DNA of 64,000 nt. Origin: Flavobacterium difficile. GTDB lineage: Bacteria > Bacteroidota > Bacteroidia > Flavobacteriales > Flavobacteriaceae. The position numbers and the translations under genes are program-made. Numbering within the stretch: the first letter of the stretch is position 1; each line of letters begins with the position of its first letter. Below the pieces are notes generated by a model. The model made no database searches. It saw nothing but the letters and a program-made list of their open reading frames with translations, and was not told the DNA's origin. The stretch covers positions 1-64,000 of the forward strand of contig NZ_JAAJBT010000002.1 of assembly GCF_011392115.1 (NCBI RefSeq), given 5' to 3'. Positions 35,438 to 44,615 of the stretch are shown here, one piece after another.

Positions 35438-36924
35438 TTTGTTGTTTTACTAATTACATACAATCCCATAAACGTTATCAATCCATTTACGATAATTAAT
35501 TCTTCTGCGAATGCGTATGGAATTAGTTTTGGCGCTTTAGGATCAATTCCAGAATTCACACTGATTAAATAAGTAATGGCTGGTGATAGTAAACAAATAA
35601 AAGGCACCAATTTGTCTTTTACGGAACGATTTTTAATTAAAATTCCGAAAGCAAATAAACCTAAAAGCGGTCCGTAAGTATACGATGCGACTTTAAAAAT
35701 TAGTTTCACAACCGATTGATTGGTTAACGAATTAAATATCAGAATCACAATAAAAATTGCTAAAGAAAATCCGATATGAACCAAATGTCTTGTTTTTACA
35801 GTGTCTTTTGTTTCTTCTTTTTTCTCCATGCCTAAAAAATCAATGCAAAAGGAAGTCGTTAATGCTGTTAAAGCCGAATCGGTTGTGGCAAAAGTAGCAG
35901 CTGTTAATCCTAACAAAAACACAACTGCCGGAACTAAGGCGAAATGATTGAACGCAATTTCTGGAAATAATAAATCGGTTCTTACATCACCATTTAAAGT
36001 TGGAACAGCAATGTTATTTTTAGCAGCATACAAATATAAAAGTGCACCCACACTTAAGAAAAATAAATTGATAACTACAAAAATCCCTGTAAAAGTAAAC
36101 ATGTTTTTTTGTGCTTCTTTGATGTTTTTACAGCTTAAGTTTTTCTGCATCAAATCTTGATCTAAACCAACCATAGCGATGGTTACAAAAATTCCACCTA
36201 AAATTTGTTTTATAAAATGTTGACCAGAACCTATAAAATCTTCAAAAAAGAAAATTTTCGAATATTTTGAAGTATTTATTTCTGCAATAGCTTCAGATAA
36301 TCCAAAATCTAAACTTTGGCAAACAAAATAAATGGTAAAGAAAACAGAAGCCACTAAAAATACCGTTTGTAAAGTATCGGTAATAATTATGGTTTTTAAT
36401 CCGCCTTTATAAGTGTAAGCGAAAATTAGTGCTAAACTGATTAAAACAGTAATTGCAAATGGGATTTTAAATTCATTAAAAACGAAACGTTGCAATACTA
36501 AAACTACCAAATATAAACGGAATGCAGAACCAATTGTTCTACTTAATAAAAAAATAAACGAAGCCGTTTTGTAGCTGAAATATCCTAAACGTTGTTCGAT
36601 ATAGGTGTAAATTGAAGTCAGATTCAGTTTGTAATATAATGGTAATAAAACAGTTGCCACAATTATAAAACCTATAGCGTTTCCTAAAATGAATTGAAAA
36701 TAAGCAAATTGATTCGCTTCAACTGCTCCAGGAACAGAAATAAAAGTTACACCCGAAAGTGCGGTACCAATCATTCCAAAAGCAACTAAATACCATGGTG
36801 ATTTACTATTGGCTTTAAAAAAAGTATCGTTACTACTTCCTGATTTTTTGTTCATGAAATAAGAAATTCCGAACAAAACGATAAAATAGGAAAGAAAAAA
36901 AATTAATATAGTACTTGGTTGCAT
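35425..36924 (-). CDS. Sodium:solute symporter family protein
   Basis: A 499-residue inner-membrane transporter with about 13 hydrophobic segments. The SSS-family features are the N-terminal ANSKSPWYLVAFGMIGTALSGVTFISVPG, the helix with YTYKGGLKTIIITDTLQTVF, and ATFATTDSALTALTTSFCIDF, the sodium-site region. The family imports sugars, amino acids, vitamins or sialic acid with Na+; the substrate is not evident. The C-terminal residues (TKVKS) are encoded by the inverted heptamer noted at 35431. A TATTTTTG box at 36937-36944 (minus strand) is the likely promoter. Confidence 0.88.
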   Translation of the reverse strand: MQPSTILIFFLSYFIVLFGISYFMNKKSGSSNDTFFKANSKSPWYLVAFGMIGTALSGVTFISVPGAVEANQFAYFQFILGNAIGFIIVATVLLPLYYKLNLTSIYTYIEQRLGYFSYKTASFIFLLSRTIGSAFRLYLVVLVLQRFVFNEFKIPFAITVLISLALIFAYTYKGGLKTIIITDTLQTVFLVASVFFTIYFVCQSLDFGLSEAIAEINTSKYSKIFFFEDFIGSGQHFIKQILGGIFVTIAMVGLDQDLMQKNLSCKNIKEAQKNMFTFTGIFVVINLFFLSVGALLYLYAAKNNIAVPTLNGDVRTDLLFPEIAFNHFALVPAVVFLLGLTAATFATTDSALTALTTSFCIDFLGMEKKEETKDTVKTRHLVHIGFSLAIFIVILIFNSLTNQSVVKLIFKVASYTYGPLLGLFAFGILIKNRSVKDKLVPFICLLSPAITYLISVNSGIDPKAPKLIPYAFAEELIIVNGLITFMGLYVISKTTKVKS

Positions 36925-37004
36925 AAGTTTTTTTTACAAAAATAACAGAATAATGTAAATTCAAAGCATATTTGTTTACATTTGGAAAAATTAAATTTAT
37001 TGAG

Positions 37005-37496
37005 ATGAAAAACCTACTTACGAAAAAGTTATTTTATTTTCTAACTCTATTATCGGTTTCCTTTTCTTTTGGTCAAGAAGAAATTGTAGAAGATTTTGAA
37101 AATGCGCCAGAAGTATTAATTGAAATGGATTTTAACAAGTCGGTTTATCCAGAGAGTGAAGGCAACGCATATTTTTCTAATACACCTAAAGCAGCTTTGA
37201 TTGGAATGGTAGTGCCGAAAAAATATTCAGATTTAATTGCTGAAATGAAAAAAGAAGCGCCAGAAGGAATCAAAAATTTAAAAACCGGAGAATTTGATCA
37301 TGCGGGTAAAAAAATATTTTTCTATACAGGAAATATAACAGTTGAAAATGGTACAGAAATTTTCATGGAAGTTTTAGTGAAACATTCAGGAGAAAATGAA
37401 TGTATTGTTATCACATCAATGTATGAGCCTGCTGTAAAAGAAAAGTTTGGTAAAGAAGCAAAAAGGGCAATTATTTCTGCAAAAATTATAGAATAA
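37005..37496 (+). CDS. Exported hypothetical protein
   Basis: A 163-residue protein with a clear signal peptide (FYFLTLLSVSFSFGQ, cut near residue 20). The mature part is a mixed alpha/beta sequence with no motif I recognise (PKAALIGMVVPKKYSDLIAEMKKEAPEG ... FFYTGNITVENGTEIFMEVLVKHSGENECIVITSMYEP). It is probably periplasmic. The ATG at 37005 was chosen because the signal peptide begins there. It stands alone before recR. Confidence 0.75.
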   Translation: MKNLLTKKLFYFLTLLSVSFSFGQEEIVEDFENAPEVLIEMDFNKSVYPESEGNAYFSNTPKAALIGMVVPKKYSDLIAEMKKEAPEGIKNLKTGEFDHAGKKIFFYTGNITVENGTEIFMEVLVKHSGENECIVITSMYEPAVKEKFGKEAKRAIISAKIIE

Positions 37497-37555
37497 TACA
37501 GCCTAAAATCTTTTAGAAGCCTATTTATAAATGTAAATAGGTTTTTTCTTTTTAA

Positions 37556-37563
37556 TATATTTG
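37556..37563 (+). promoter_or_regulatory. Candidate promoter box directly before recR
   Basis: TATATTTG ends four bases before the recR ATG at 37568. If used, the mRNA would be leaderless or nearly so. No clear -33 element is seen. Confidence 0.4.
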
Positions 37564-37567
37564 CATA

Positions 37568-38188
37568 ATGGAATTCTCATCAAAATTATTAGAAAATGCG
37601 GTTAATGAAGTAGCAATGCTGCCAGGAATTGGTAAGCGTACTGCCATGCGTTTAGTGCTTCATTTGTTAAAACAACCTTCCGAACAAACGATATTATTAA
37701 CGGAAGCTTTAACTAAAATGCGAAATGAAATAATTTATTGTCAAAATTGTCATAATATTTCAGATCATACAATTTGCGAAATTTGTAATAATCCAACTCG
37801 TGACCATTCCATAGTTTGTGTAGTAGAAGATGTTAGAGATGTAATGGCCATCGAAAATACAAGAATGTATAAAGGAATTTATCATGTTTTGGGTGGGAAA
37901 ATTTCTCCAATAGAAGGCATTTCTCCAAGCCAATTAAACATTACTTCTTTGGTTGAAAAAGTACAAGAACAAAAAGTTTCTGAAATTATTTTTGCACTCA
38001 GTTCTACAATGGAAGGTGATACTACTAATTTTTATATTTTTAAGCAAATTAAAGCGTTTAATATCAACGTTTCTACAATTGCGCGAGGCATTTCTGTTGG
38101 TGATGAATTGGAATATGCTGATGAAGTTACACTTGGAAGAAGTTTGTTGCATAGAATTCCTTTTGAATCCTCAATTAAATCGATGTAA
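37568..38188 (+). CDS. recR: Recombination protein RecR
   Basis: A 206-residue protein of the RecFOR pathway that helps load RecA at gaps. It shows the helix-hairpin-helix region [17 protein letters not shown], the four-cysteine zinc finger ([16 protein letters not shown]) and the Toprim domain starting [14 protein letters not shown]. Length is standard. It stands immediately upstream of the polysaccharide cluster, 52 bases before the wza-like gene, but that gene has its own promoter box. Confidence 0.94.
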   Translation: MEFSSKLLENAVNEVAMLPGIGKRTAMRLVLHLLKQPSEQTILLTEALTKMRNEIIYCQNCHNISDHTICEICNNPTRDHSIVCVVEDVRDVMAIENTRMYKGIYHVLGGKISPIEGISPSQLNITSLVEKVQEQKVSEIIFALSSTMEGDTTNFYIFKQIKAFNINVSTIARGISVGDELEYADEVTLGRSLLHRIPFESSIKSM

Positions 38189-38213
38189 TTCTTTTAAATT
38201 AATTTGGAAAAAG

Positions 38214-38221
38214 TATATTTG
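38214..38221 (+). promoter_or_regulatory. Promoter -7 box of the polysaccharide cluster
   Basis: TATATTTG, 20 bases before the ATG of the wza-like gene, is the best promoter candidate at the head of the cluster. No further strong promoter was recognised downstream. Confidence 0.5.
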
Positions 38222-38240
38222 TAAAATCTAAAATGAACTT

Positions 38241-39038
38241 ATGAAATTTTTTATAAAAAACATAAAAATATTCTTTATATTTCAATTGTTAGCTTCATGT
38301 ATTCCGTTCAAGGATACGCTTTATTTAGAAAAAAATAAAGATAAAGTTGCAGATATTGAAATAAATGCGGATGCTTATAAGCCTTACAGATTACAAGTTG
38401 ATGATATTGTAGCTATTGAAATAAAGGCTTCAAATCCGAAAGATGTTGAAATATTTAACAAAACAGAATCTAAAACTACTGGTACTGTTACTCAAGATCA
38501 GTTGTATTTTAGTGGATATCAGGTAGATGGTTATGGAAATATCAGAATTCCGGTGATTGGACTTTTAAACGTTCAAGGGCAAACCGTTGATGAAGTGAGT
38601 AAGTTATTAGAAAAAAAATTGTTAGAAGAATATTTTACCGCTGCTTCAAATTTATTTGTAACCGTTAAATTAGCTGGAATTAAATACACGATAAACGGAG
38701 AAATTGCAACCACAGGAACCAATACCGTTTTTCAAGATAAATTGAATATTTTGGAGGCGATTGCTAATTCTGGCGACATTCCAATTACGGGTAACAAAAA
38801 AGAAGTGGTAGTAATGCGAAAAATCCCAACAGGATACCAATCGGGTACTTTAGATTTAACTGATGCAAATGTAATTAATTCCCCTTATTTTTATTTAAAG
38901 CCCAACGATTATATTTATATCAAACCCTTGAAACAAAAAAGTACAGGGTTAGGTTTAAATGGCTTACAAACTTTAACAACAACACTTTCTCTTTTTGGTG
39001 TTTTAACAACAACCTACTTATTAATTAAGAATTTATAA
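38241..39038 (+). CDS. Polysaccharide export lipoprotein (Wza-like)
   Basis: A 265-residue outer-membrane lipoprotein with the lipobox LLASC (Cys20). It contains the poly-export domain (YRLQVDDIVAIEIKA ... YFSGYQVDGYGNIRIPVIGLLNVQGQTVDEVSKLLEKKL) and a following SLBB-like domain (VTVKLAGIKYTINGEI). The C-terminus has a hydrophobic segment (TTTLSLFGVLTTTYLLIKNL). It forms the exit channel for capsule or exopolysaccharide together with the Wzc-like kinase, encoded 9 bases downstream. Confidence 0.9.
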   Translation: MKFFIKNIKIFFIFQLLASCIPFKDTLYLEKNKDKVADIEINADAYKPYRLQVDDIVAIEIKASNPKDVEIFNKTESKTTGTVTQDQLYFSGYQVDGYGNIRIPVIGLLNVQGQTVDEVSKLLEKKLLEEYFTAASNLFVTVKLAGIKYTINGEIATTGTNTVFQDKLNILEAIANSGDIPITGNKKEVVVMRKIPTGYQSGTLDLTDANVINSPYFYLKPNDYIYIKPLKQKSTGLGLNGLQTLTTTLSLFGVLTTTYLLIKNL

Positions 39039-39047
39039 TTTCCTCAA

Positions 39048-41525
39048 ATGTTTGATACAAAAGATATTAAGTTGTTAGGTGAAGGAGCAAGTTTTGATGT
39101 TAAAGGCTTTTTAGTTAAGTTACTTGGGCATTGGAAAATTTTCTTACTCTCTATGTCAATTACTATATATTGGGCTTATCATGTAAATATTCGTAAAGAA
39201 AGCGTTTATGGTATGGATGCCTCAATTGTTGTAAAAGATGATAGTAACCCTATGTTTTCCAACAACACTAGTTTGACTTTTAATTGGGGCGGCACTTCCG
39301 ATAAAGTTCAAACGGTAATTACCACTTTACGATCTAGATCGCACAACGAAAAAGTTGTAGACAAGCTTCAATATTATATCAAATACTTAAGAAAAGGCGA
39401 TTATTTTTATTCTGATGCGTACGGTTCAATTCCTTATAAAGTTGCAATAAATAAGCAAAGAGGGCAATTGGCAAATATGCTTATTAAAATTAAACCAGTT
39501 TCTAATACAGAATTTGATTTTGAAGTAGATTTTGGGGAAGCGAAAGAGGTAATGTTATATCATTATGCCGATTACTCTTCAAGCACTATAAAAGTAACAG
39601 GTAAAAAATTTACTAGTAGGTTTAAGTTCAATAAAGAAATAAATTTACCGTTTTTTAACGGGCAAGTTACTTTAGATTCCTCAAAACCTTTAACTCTTAA
39701 CGAAGAAATTTATGTACAGTTTGATGATTTTAATTCAACTGTAGCCGCTTATAAAGGTATTGGCGTAAATACAGATCCTAAAGCTCTTTCTGTGATTGTT
39801 TTAGACATGCAAGGTTCTAATAAAGCTCGTTTGGTAGAATATTTAAATTCAACCGTAACCATTTTAAGAGAAAATGAATTAGATAGTAAAAATCTTTTTG
39901 CTGTCAATACAATACGATTTATCGACAGTACTTTAAATGAAATTGAAGGACAACTAAAAAATACAGAATCGGATTTAAAAAAATTCAGAAAAACCACAAA
40001 TGTATATGAATTAGAAGCCGGAGGTACTAAACTATCTGAAGAAATTTCTAATCTCGATTTAGAGCAAGATAACATCAAAAGAAAACTTTCTTATTACAAT
40101 TTTCTTAAAAGTTATTTAGAGAAAAATACAGATTATTCTAAACTTCCTGCTCCAGCTGTTGCAGGAATAGACGATCCTAATGTAATTGCTAGTGTTTCAA
40201 AATTAATTCAAATGTCTATTGAAAGAGCCGAAAAGACATTTACTGTTAAAAATCCTAAATTATACAATGAATTAGATTCTCAAATGGAATCACTAAAAAA
40301 AGTACTTTTAAATAATATTGAAAGTTCTAAAAATGTTTTATCCATAGATTTAAGAAGTATCAATTCGCGAATAAAAGAAGCCGAAGGTTCAATAACTGCA
40401 CTGCCAGATAAAGAACAAGATTATATCAATATTTCGAGAAAATACGACTTAAAAGAAAAAATTTACAGTACTTTTCTTGAAAAAAGAAGTGAAGCAGACA
40501 TTGTAAAAGCAGCTAGTGTTTCCGACATAGAATTTATAGATTCTGCCAAAGATGTTGGAGGTGGTTTTAGAGGTCCAAAACGATCTATAAATTACGTTTT
40601 AGCCATAATAGTAGGTTTCTTTTTACCTTTCTTGTACGTTTTAATCATTGCATTATCTGATACTAACATAAATACAACACAAGAAATTTTACAGTTAACC
40701 AAAATTCCTATAATTGGAGTTATTGGGAAGAAAAATTCTGAAAACAATTTATCAGTTTTTGAGAAACCTAAATCGCCATTAGCCGAATCTTTCAGAGCTG
40801 TTCGTTCATCTTTACAGTTTTTATCCAAAAAACAGAATCTAGAAGGCACTAAAATATTAATGCTTACTTCTTCTATATCAGGTGAGGGAAAATCATTTTG
40901 TTCTATAAATTTGGCTACTGTTTTTGCTATGAGTGATAAAAAAACAGTAATTGTTGGTTTAGATTTAAGAAAGCCTAAAATTTTTGGTGATTTTAAAGTA
41001 GATAATAATTTAGGAGTTGTGAACTATTTAGTAGGTCAAAAAACTGCTAATGAAATTATTCACAAATCGCATATTCCAAATTTAGATTTAATAACTTCAG
41101 GGCCAATTCCACCCAATCCATCTGAATTATTAATGAGTGATGCTATGTCGGAATTAATTGCCGAATTAAAAACAAAATACGAATATATTATTTTAGATAC
41201 GCCTCCTGTTGGTTTGGTTTCTGATGCTTTAGAATTATCTCACTTTGCTGACGCAACATTATATGTAGTAAGACAAGCTTTTACAAAACGTGGTATGCTT
41301 TCTGTTGTGAATGAAAAACACTTGCGAGGCGAACTTAAAAATGTAAGTATCATTTTTAACGGGTTCCAAAATAAAGCTAAATATGGTTACGGCTATGGTT
41401 ATGGTTACGGTTATGGTGCTTATGGCTATGGTTATGGTACTTATTATGAAGAAGATAGGAAACCTAAAACTTTAAAAGAAAAAATATTAGACAAACTGAA
41501 TTTATTTAATAAGAAAAATAATTAA
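39048..41525 (+). CDS. Polysaccharide co-polymerase/tyrosine autokinase (Wzc-like)
   Basis: An 825-residue inner-membrane protein. Wzz-type N-terminal domain with a first membrane helix near residues 28-45, a periplasmic coiled-coil region (about 270-480), a second helix near 505-530, then a cytosolic BY-kinase domain. That domain has Walker A SSISGEGKSFCSINLA near 611, Walker A' VGLDLRKPKI and Walker B YIILDTPPVG. A tail of alternating Tyr and Gly (about 780-805) is the likely autophosphorylation cluster. It controls chain length and export with the Wza-like protein. Confidence 0.92.
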   Translation: MFDTKDIKLLGEGASFDVKGFLVKLLGHWKIFLLSMSITIYWAYHVNIRKESVYGMDASIVVKDDSNPMFSNNTSLTFNWGGTSDKVQTVITTLRSRSHNEKVVDKLQYYIKYLRKGDYFYSDAYGSIPYKVAINKQRGQLANMLIKIKPVSNTEFDFEVDFGEAKEVMLYHYADYSSSTIKVTGKKFTSRFKFNKEINLPFFNGQVTLDSSKPLTLNEEIYVQFDDFNSTVAAYKGIGVNTDPKALSVIVLDMQGSNKARLVEYLNSTVTILRENELDSKNLFAVNTIRFIDSTLNEIEGQLKNTESDLKKFRKTTNVYELEAGGTKLSEEISNLDLEQDNIKRKLSYYNFLKSYLEKNTDYSKLPAPAVAGIDDPNVIASVSKLIQMSIERAEKTFTVKNPKLYNELDSQMESLKKVLLNNIESSKNVLSIDLRSINSRIKEAEGSITALPDKEQDYINISRKYDLKEKIYSTFLEKRSEADIVKAASVSDIEFIDSAKDVGGGFRGPKRSINYVLAIIVGFFLPFLYVLIIALSDTNINTTQEILQLTKIPIIGVIGKKNSENNLSVFEKPKSPLAESFRAVRSSLQFLSKKQNLEGTKILMLTSSISGEGKSFCSINLATVFAMSDKKTVIVGLDLRKPKIFGDFKVDNNLGVVNYLVGQKTANEIIHKSHIPNLDLITSGPIPPNPSELLMSDAMSELIAELKTKYEYIILDTPPVGLVSDALELSHFADATLYVVRQAFTKRGMLSVVNEKHLRGELKNVSIIFNGFQNKAKYGYGYGYGYGYGAYGYGYGTYYEEDRKPKTLKEKILDKLNLFNKKNN
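41380..41445 (+). repeat. Coding repeat for the Tyr/Gly tail of the Wzc-like kinase
   Basis: Within the gene, six-base units of the GGTTAC/GGCTAT/GGTTAT type are repeated about ten times and encode alternating Gly-Tyr. Codon variation shows selection for the peptide rather than the DNA. Confidence 0.8.
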
Positions 41526-41528
41526 TTA

Positions 41529-42530
41529 GTGAATTATACTATTCAAAATAAAAAAATTGTCATTACGGGTGGAGCAGGTTTTATCGGTTCTAATTTGTGC
41601 GACTATTTTTTACAAAATAATAATTATGTAATTTGTTTAGATAATTTTTCTACTGGATTTAAAGGCAATATCCAAAAGTTTTTAAATAATTCTAATTTTA
41701 CACTAATAGAAGGCGATATTAGAGATTTTGAGACCTGTAAAAAAGCAGTTGAAAAAGCAGATTATGTGTTGCATCATGCTGCTTTGGGAAGTGTGCCTCG
41801 TTCTATTAATGATCCAATAACAACAAATGATGTTAACGTTTCTGGTTTTTTAAACATGTTGCAAGCGGCAAAAGAAGCTAACGTAAAACGATTTGTTTAC
41901 GCAGCAAGCTCTTCCACTTATGGTGACTCTGAAGCTTTGCCAAAAGTAGAAGATATTATTGGTAAACCTTTATCTCCTTATGCCATTACTAAATATGTAA
42001 ACGAATTATATGCTGATGTTTTCAGTAAAACGTACGGAATAGAAACTATTGGTTTGAGATATTTTAATGTTTTCGGACGCTATCAAACACCAAATGGTGC
42101 TTATGCAGCTGTTATTCCGAAGTTTATTTCTTTGTTTATAAATCACGAAAGTCCAGTAATTAATGGTGATGGTAATTTTTCAAGAGATTTTACCTATATA
42201 GACAATGTAATTCAAATGAATGAATTAGCTTTGCAGGCTCAAAATCCGGAGGCCATTAACCAAGTTTATAACACCGCTTTTGGAGAAAGAACCACTTTGA
42301 ACGAATTAATAAAATATATAAAAGAGTTTCTAAAACCATATGATGCTGAGATAGCCAATATTCCTTGTATTTACGGACCAAATAGAGGAGGAGATATTCC
42401 TCATTCATTAGCAAGTATAGATAAAGCTAAAGATTTATTAGGCTATAATCCAAAATATGCTATTAAAGAAGGATTGAAAGAATCTATCGATTGGTATTGG
42501 AACCATTTAAAAATAAAACAAAATGATTAA
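41529..42530 (+). CDS. tviC: UDP-GlcNAc 4-epimerase (TviC/WbpP-like)
   Basis: A 333-residue SDR-type epimerase. It shows [16 protein letters not shown], then the WbpP/TviC-like [37 protein letters not shown] and the catalytic YAITKYVNE. This branch interconverts UDP-GlcNAc and UDP-GalNAc, or the uronic acids. The start is a GTG at 41529, three bases after the kinase stop codon; no ATG fits the motif. With the TviB-like dehydrogenase at 44615 it can supply UDP-GalNAcA. It overlaps ugd by eight bases. Confidence 0.88.
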   Translation: MNYTIQNKKIVITGGAGFIGSNLCDYFLQNNNYVICLDNFSTGFKGNIQKFLNNSNFTLIEGDIRDFETCKKAVEKADYVLHHAALGSVPRSINDPITTNDVNVSGFLNMLQAAKEANVKRFVYAASSSTYGDSEALPKVEDIIGKPLSPYAITKYVNELYADVFSKTYGIETIGLRYFNVFGRYQTPNGAYAAVIPKFISLFINHESPVINGDGNFSRDFTYIDNVIQMNELALQAQNPEAINQVYNTAFGERTTLNELIKYIKEFLKPYDAEIANIPCIYGPNRGGDIPHSLASIDKAKDLLGYNPKYAIKEGLKESIDWYWNHLKIKQND

Positions 42531-43911
42531 AAATATTTGCTGCATAGGCGCAGGTTATGTTGGTGGACCAACAATGGCAGTAATCGCACAGAAATGTCCA
42601 CATATTAAAGTTACTGTTGTCGATTTAAATCAGGATAGAATTAACGCTTGGAACCATGAAGATTTAAGTTTGCTTCCTATTTATGAACCTGGTTTAGATG
42701 CCGTAGTTGGTGAAGCTCGTGGAAGAAATTTATTTTTTTCCACTGAAGTTGATCAGGCTATTGATGAAGCAGACGCAATTTTTATCTCAGTAAACACTCC
42801 AACAAAAACATATGGAGTTGGAAAAGGAATGGCAGCAGATTTGAAATATATCGAATTATGTGCCAGACAAATTGCAAGAGTAGCCAAAAATGATAAAATC
42901 GTTATTGAAAAATCAACCTTACCTGTAAGAACTGCTCAGGCAATTAAAGATATTTTAGATCATACTGGAAATGGAGTTAATTTTCAAATTTTATCTAACC
43001 CAGAATTTTTAGCAGAAGGAACAGCTATTGAAGATTTATTTGCTCCAGACAGAGTACTTATTGGTGGTGATACTACTCCAGAAGGGCAAGTTGCCATAAG
43101 TAAATTAGTTGAGGTATATGCCAATTGGGTGAACAGGGAAAATATTTTAACCACGAATGTTTGGTCGTCTGAATTATCAAAGTTAACGGCTAATGCCTTT
43201 TTAGCGCAGCGTGTTTCATCAATTAATGCCATGAGTGAATTGTGTGAAAAAACGGGTGCTGATGTAAATGAGGTAGCTAAAGCTATAGGTTTAGACACTA
43301 GAATAGGTTCTAAATTCTTAAAATCATCTGTAGGTTTTGGAGGTTCTTGTTTCCAAAAAGACATTTTGAATTTGGTTTACATTGCAAAATCTTATGGATT
43401 AAATGAGGTTGCCGATTATTGGGAACAAGTTATCATCATGAACGATCATCAAAAAAGTCGTTTCTCTAAAAATATTATCAGTACTTTGTATAATACTGTT
43501 TCTGGTAAAAAAATTGCTTTCTTAGGGTGGGCTTTCAAAAAAGATACCAACGATACCAGAGAATCTGCAGCCATTTATGTTGCTAATGATTTAATTAGTG
43601 AACAAGCAAATATTGCCGTTTTCGATCCGAAAGTGGAAGCAGATCAAATTCTTTTCGATTTAAATTATCTAGAAACTCGTACGGAAGCAGATAATAAAAA
43701 ATACATTTCTATTGAAAAAAATGGTTATGATGCTTGTAATAATGCTCATGCTATCGCCATTTTAACAGAATGGGATGAATTTAAAACGTACGATTGGCAA
43801 AAAATATACGACAATATGCTAAAACCGGCATTCGTTTTTGATGGTAGAAATTTATTAAACAAAACGGAATTAGAAAAAATCGGATTTATTTATCAAGCAA
43901 TTGGGAGTTAG
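42523..43911 (+). CDS. ugd: UDP-glucose 6-dehydrogenase
   Basis: A 462-residue enzyme of the eukaryote-like UGDH branch, making UDP-glucuronic acid from UDP-glucose with two NAD+. Visible: [45 protein letters not shown], the KSTLPVRTA loop, [13 protein letters not shown], and the catalytic cysteine in [17 protein letters not shown]. The C-terminal domain has [18 protein letters not shown]. It overlaps the preceding epimerase gene. Its stop codon is followed within ten bases by the 16-nt repeat array. Confidence 0.93.
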   Translation: MIKNICCIGAGYVGGPTMAVIAQKCPHIKVTVVDLNQDRINAWNHEDLSLLPIYEPGLDAVVGEARGRNLFFSTEVDQAIDEADAIFISVNTPTKTYGVGKGMAADLKYIELCARQIARVAKNDKIVIEKSTLPVRTAQAIKDILDHTGNGVNFQILSNPEFLAEGTAIEDLFAPDRVLIGGDTTPEGQVAISKLVEVYANWVNRENILTTNVWSSELSKLTANAFLAQRVSSINAMSELCEKTGADVNEVAKAIGLDTRIGSKFLKSSVGFGGSCFQKDILNLVYIAKSYGLNEVADYWEQVIIMNDHQKSRFSKNIISTLYNTVSGKKIAFLGWAFKKDTNDTRESAAIYVANDLISEQANIAVFDPKVEADQILFDLNYLETRTEADNKKYISIEKNGYDACNNAHAIAILTEWDEFKTYDWQKIYDNMLKPAFVFDGRNLLNKTELEKIGFIYQAIGS

Positions 43912-43920
43912 ATTTGGGAA

Positions 43921-44224
43921 GTGGAGACTTTGAGAAGAGGAGACTTTGAGATGGGGAGACTTTAGGAAGGTGAGGCTTTGAGAAGGTGAGACTTTGAGAA
44001 GGTGAGACTTTGGGAAGGTGAGACTTTGAGATGGGGAGACTTTGGGAAGGTGAGACTTTGGGAAGGTGAGACTTTGGGAAGGTGAGACTTTGGGAAGGTG
44101 AGACTTTGAGAAGTGGAGATTTTGAGAAGGTGAGACTTTGAGAAGGTGAGACTTTGGGAAAGGGAGACTTTGAGATGGGGAGACTTTGGGACATGGACGT
44201 TTTGAAAAAGAGATTTTGAGATTG
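43921..44224. repeat. 16-nt tandem repeat array, 19 units
   Basis: Nineteen units of 16 bases run from 43921 to 44224 without an indel; the consensus is GGTGAGACTTTGGGAA with variants such as GGGGAGACTTTGAGAT. The last two units are degenerate. The array fills the whole ugd to four-helix-bundle gene interval. All three antisense frames are open and give repetitive peptides, which I do not regard as genes. Confidence 0.95.
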
Positions 44225-44240
44225 AAAAATTGATAAAAGA

Positions 44241-44615
44241 ATGGCAAAAATTAGTACGCATAAAGATTTAAGAGTTTATCAATTGGCTTTTGAGCTAAGT
44301 ATGAAAATTTATAAAGTTTCGAAAAGTTTTCCTGTTGAAGAAAAATATTCATTGACAGATCAAGTTCGAAGAAGTTCTCGTTCTGTTTGTGCTAATTTAG
44401 CAGAAGCATTTAGAAAAAGAAGATATCCAAAGAACTTTGTGTCTAAATTATCTGATTGTGAAGCAGAAGCTGCCGAAACTCAAGTTTGGTTAGATTTTGC
44501 ATTAGAATGTGAATATATTGATAATGAATTCTATAATGAGATTTATAAACAATACGATATGGTATTAGGAATGTTAGTAAATATGATTGTTGAACCTGAA
44601 AAATGGAGTATTTAA
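44241..44615 (+). CDS. Four-helix-bundle protein (23S rRNA IVS-like), type A
   Basis: A 124-residue protein of the four-helix-bundle family (TIGR02436/PF05635 type, known from ORFs in 23S rRNA intervening sequences and related in fold to the Avd protein of diversity-generating retroelements). Visible: HKDLRVYQLAFELSMKIYKVSK, then LTDQVRRSSRSVCANLAEAFRKRR and a long third/fourth helix ending MLVNMIVEPEKW. It is basic in the second helix and may bind nucleic acid; no molecular role is proven. It follows the 16-nt array and overlaps the next gene by one base. It is only distantly similar to the two other such proteins in this window. Confidence 0.88.
   Translation: MAKISTHKDLRVYQLAFELSMKIYKVSKSFPVEEKYSLTDQVRRSSRSVCANLAEAFRKRRYPKNFVSKLSDCEAEAAETQVWLDFALECEYIDNEFYNEIYKQYDMVLGMLVNMIVEPEKWSI

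Noticed and set aside
43921-44224. CRISPR array
   Set aside because: Repeats are directly adjacent with no spacers, and no cas genes are present.
43870-44261. Three antisense ORFs over the 16-nt array
   Set aside because: All three frames are open with a 16-residue periodic peptide, which is expected for a repeat whose unit length is not a multiple of three and lacks antisense stops.
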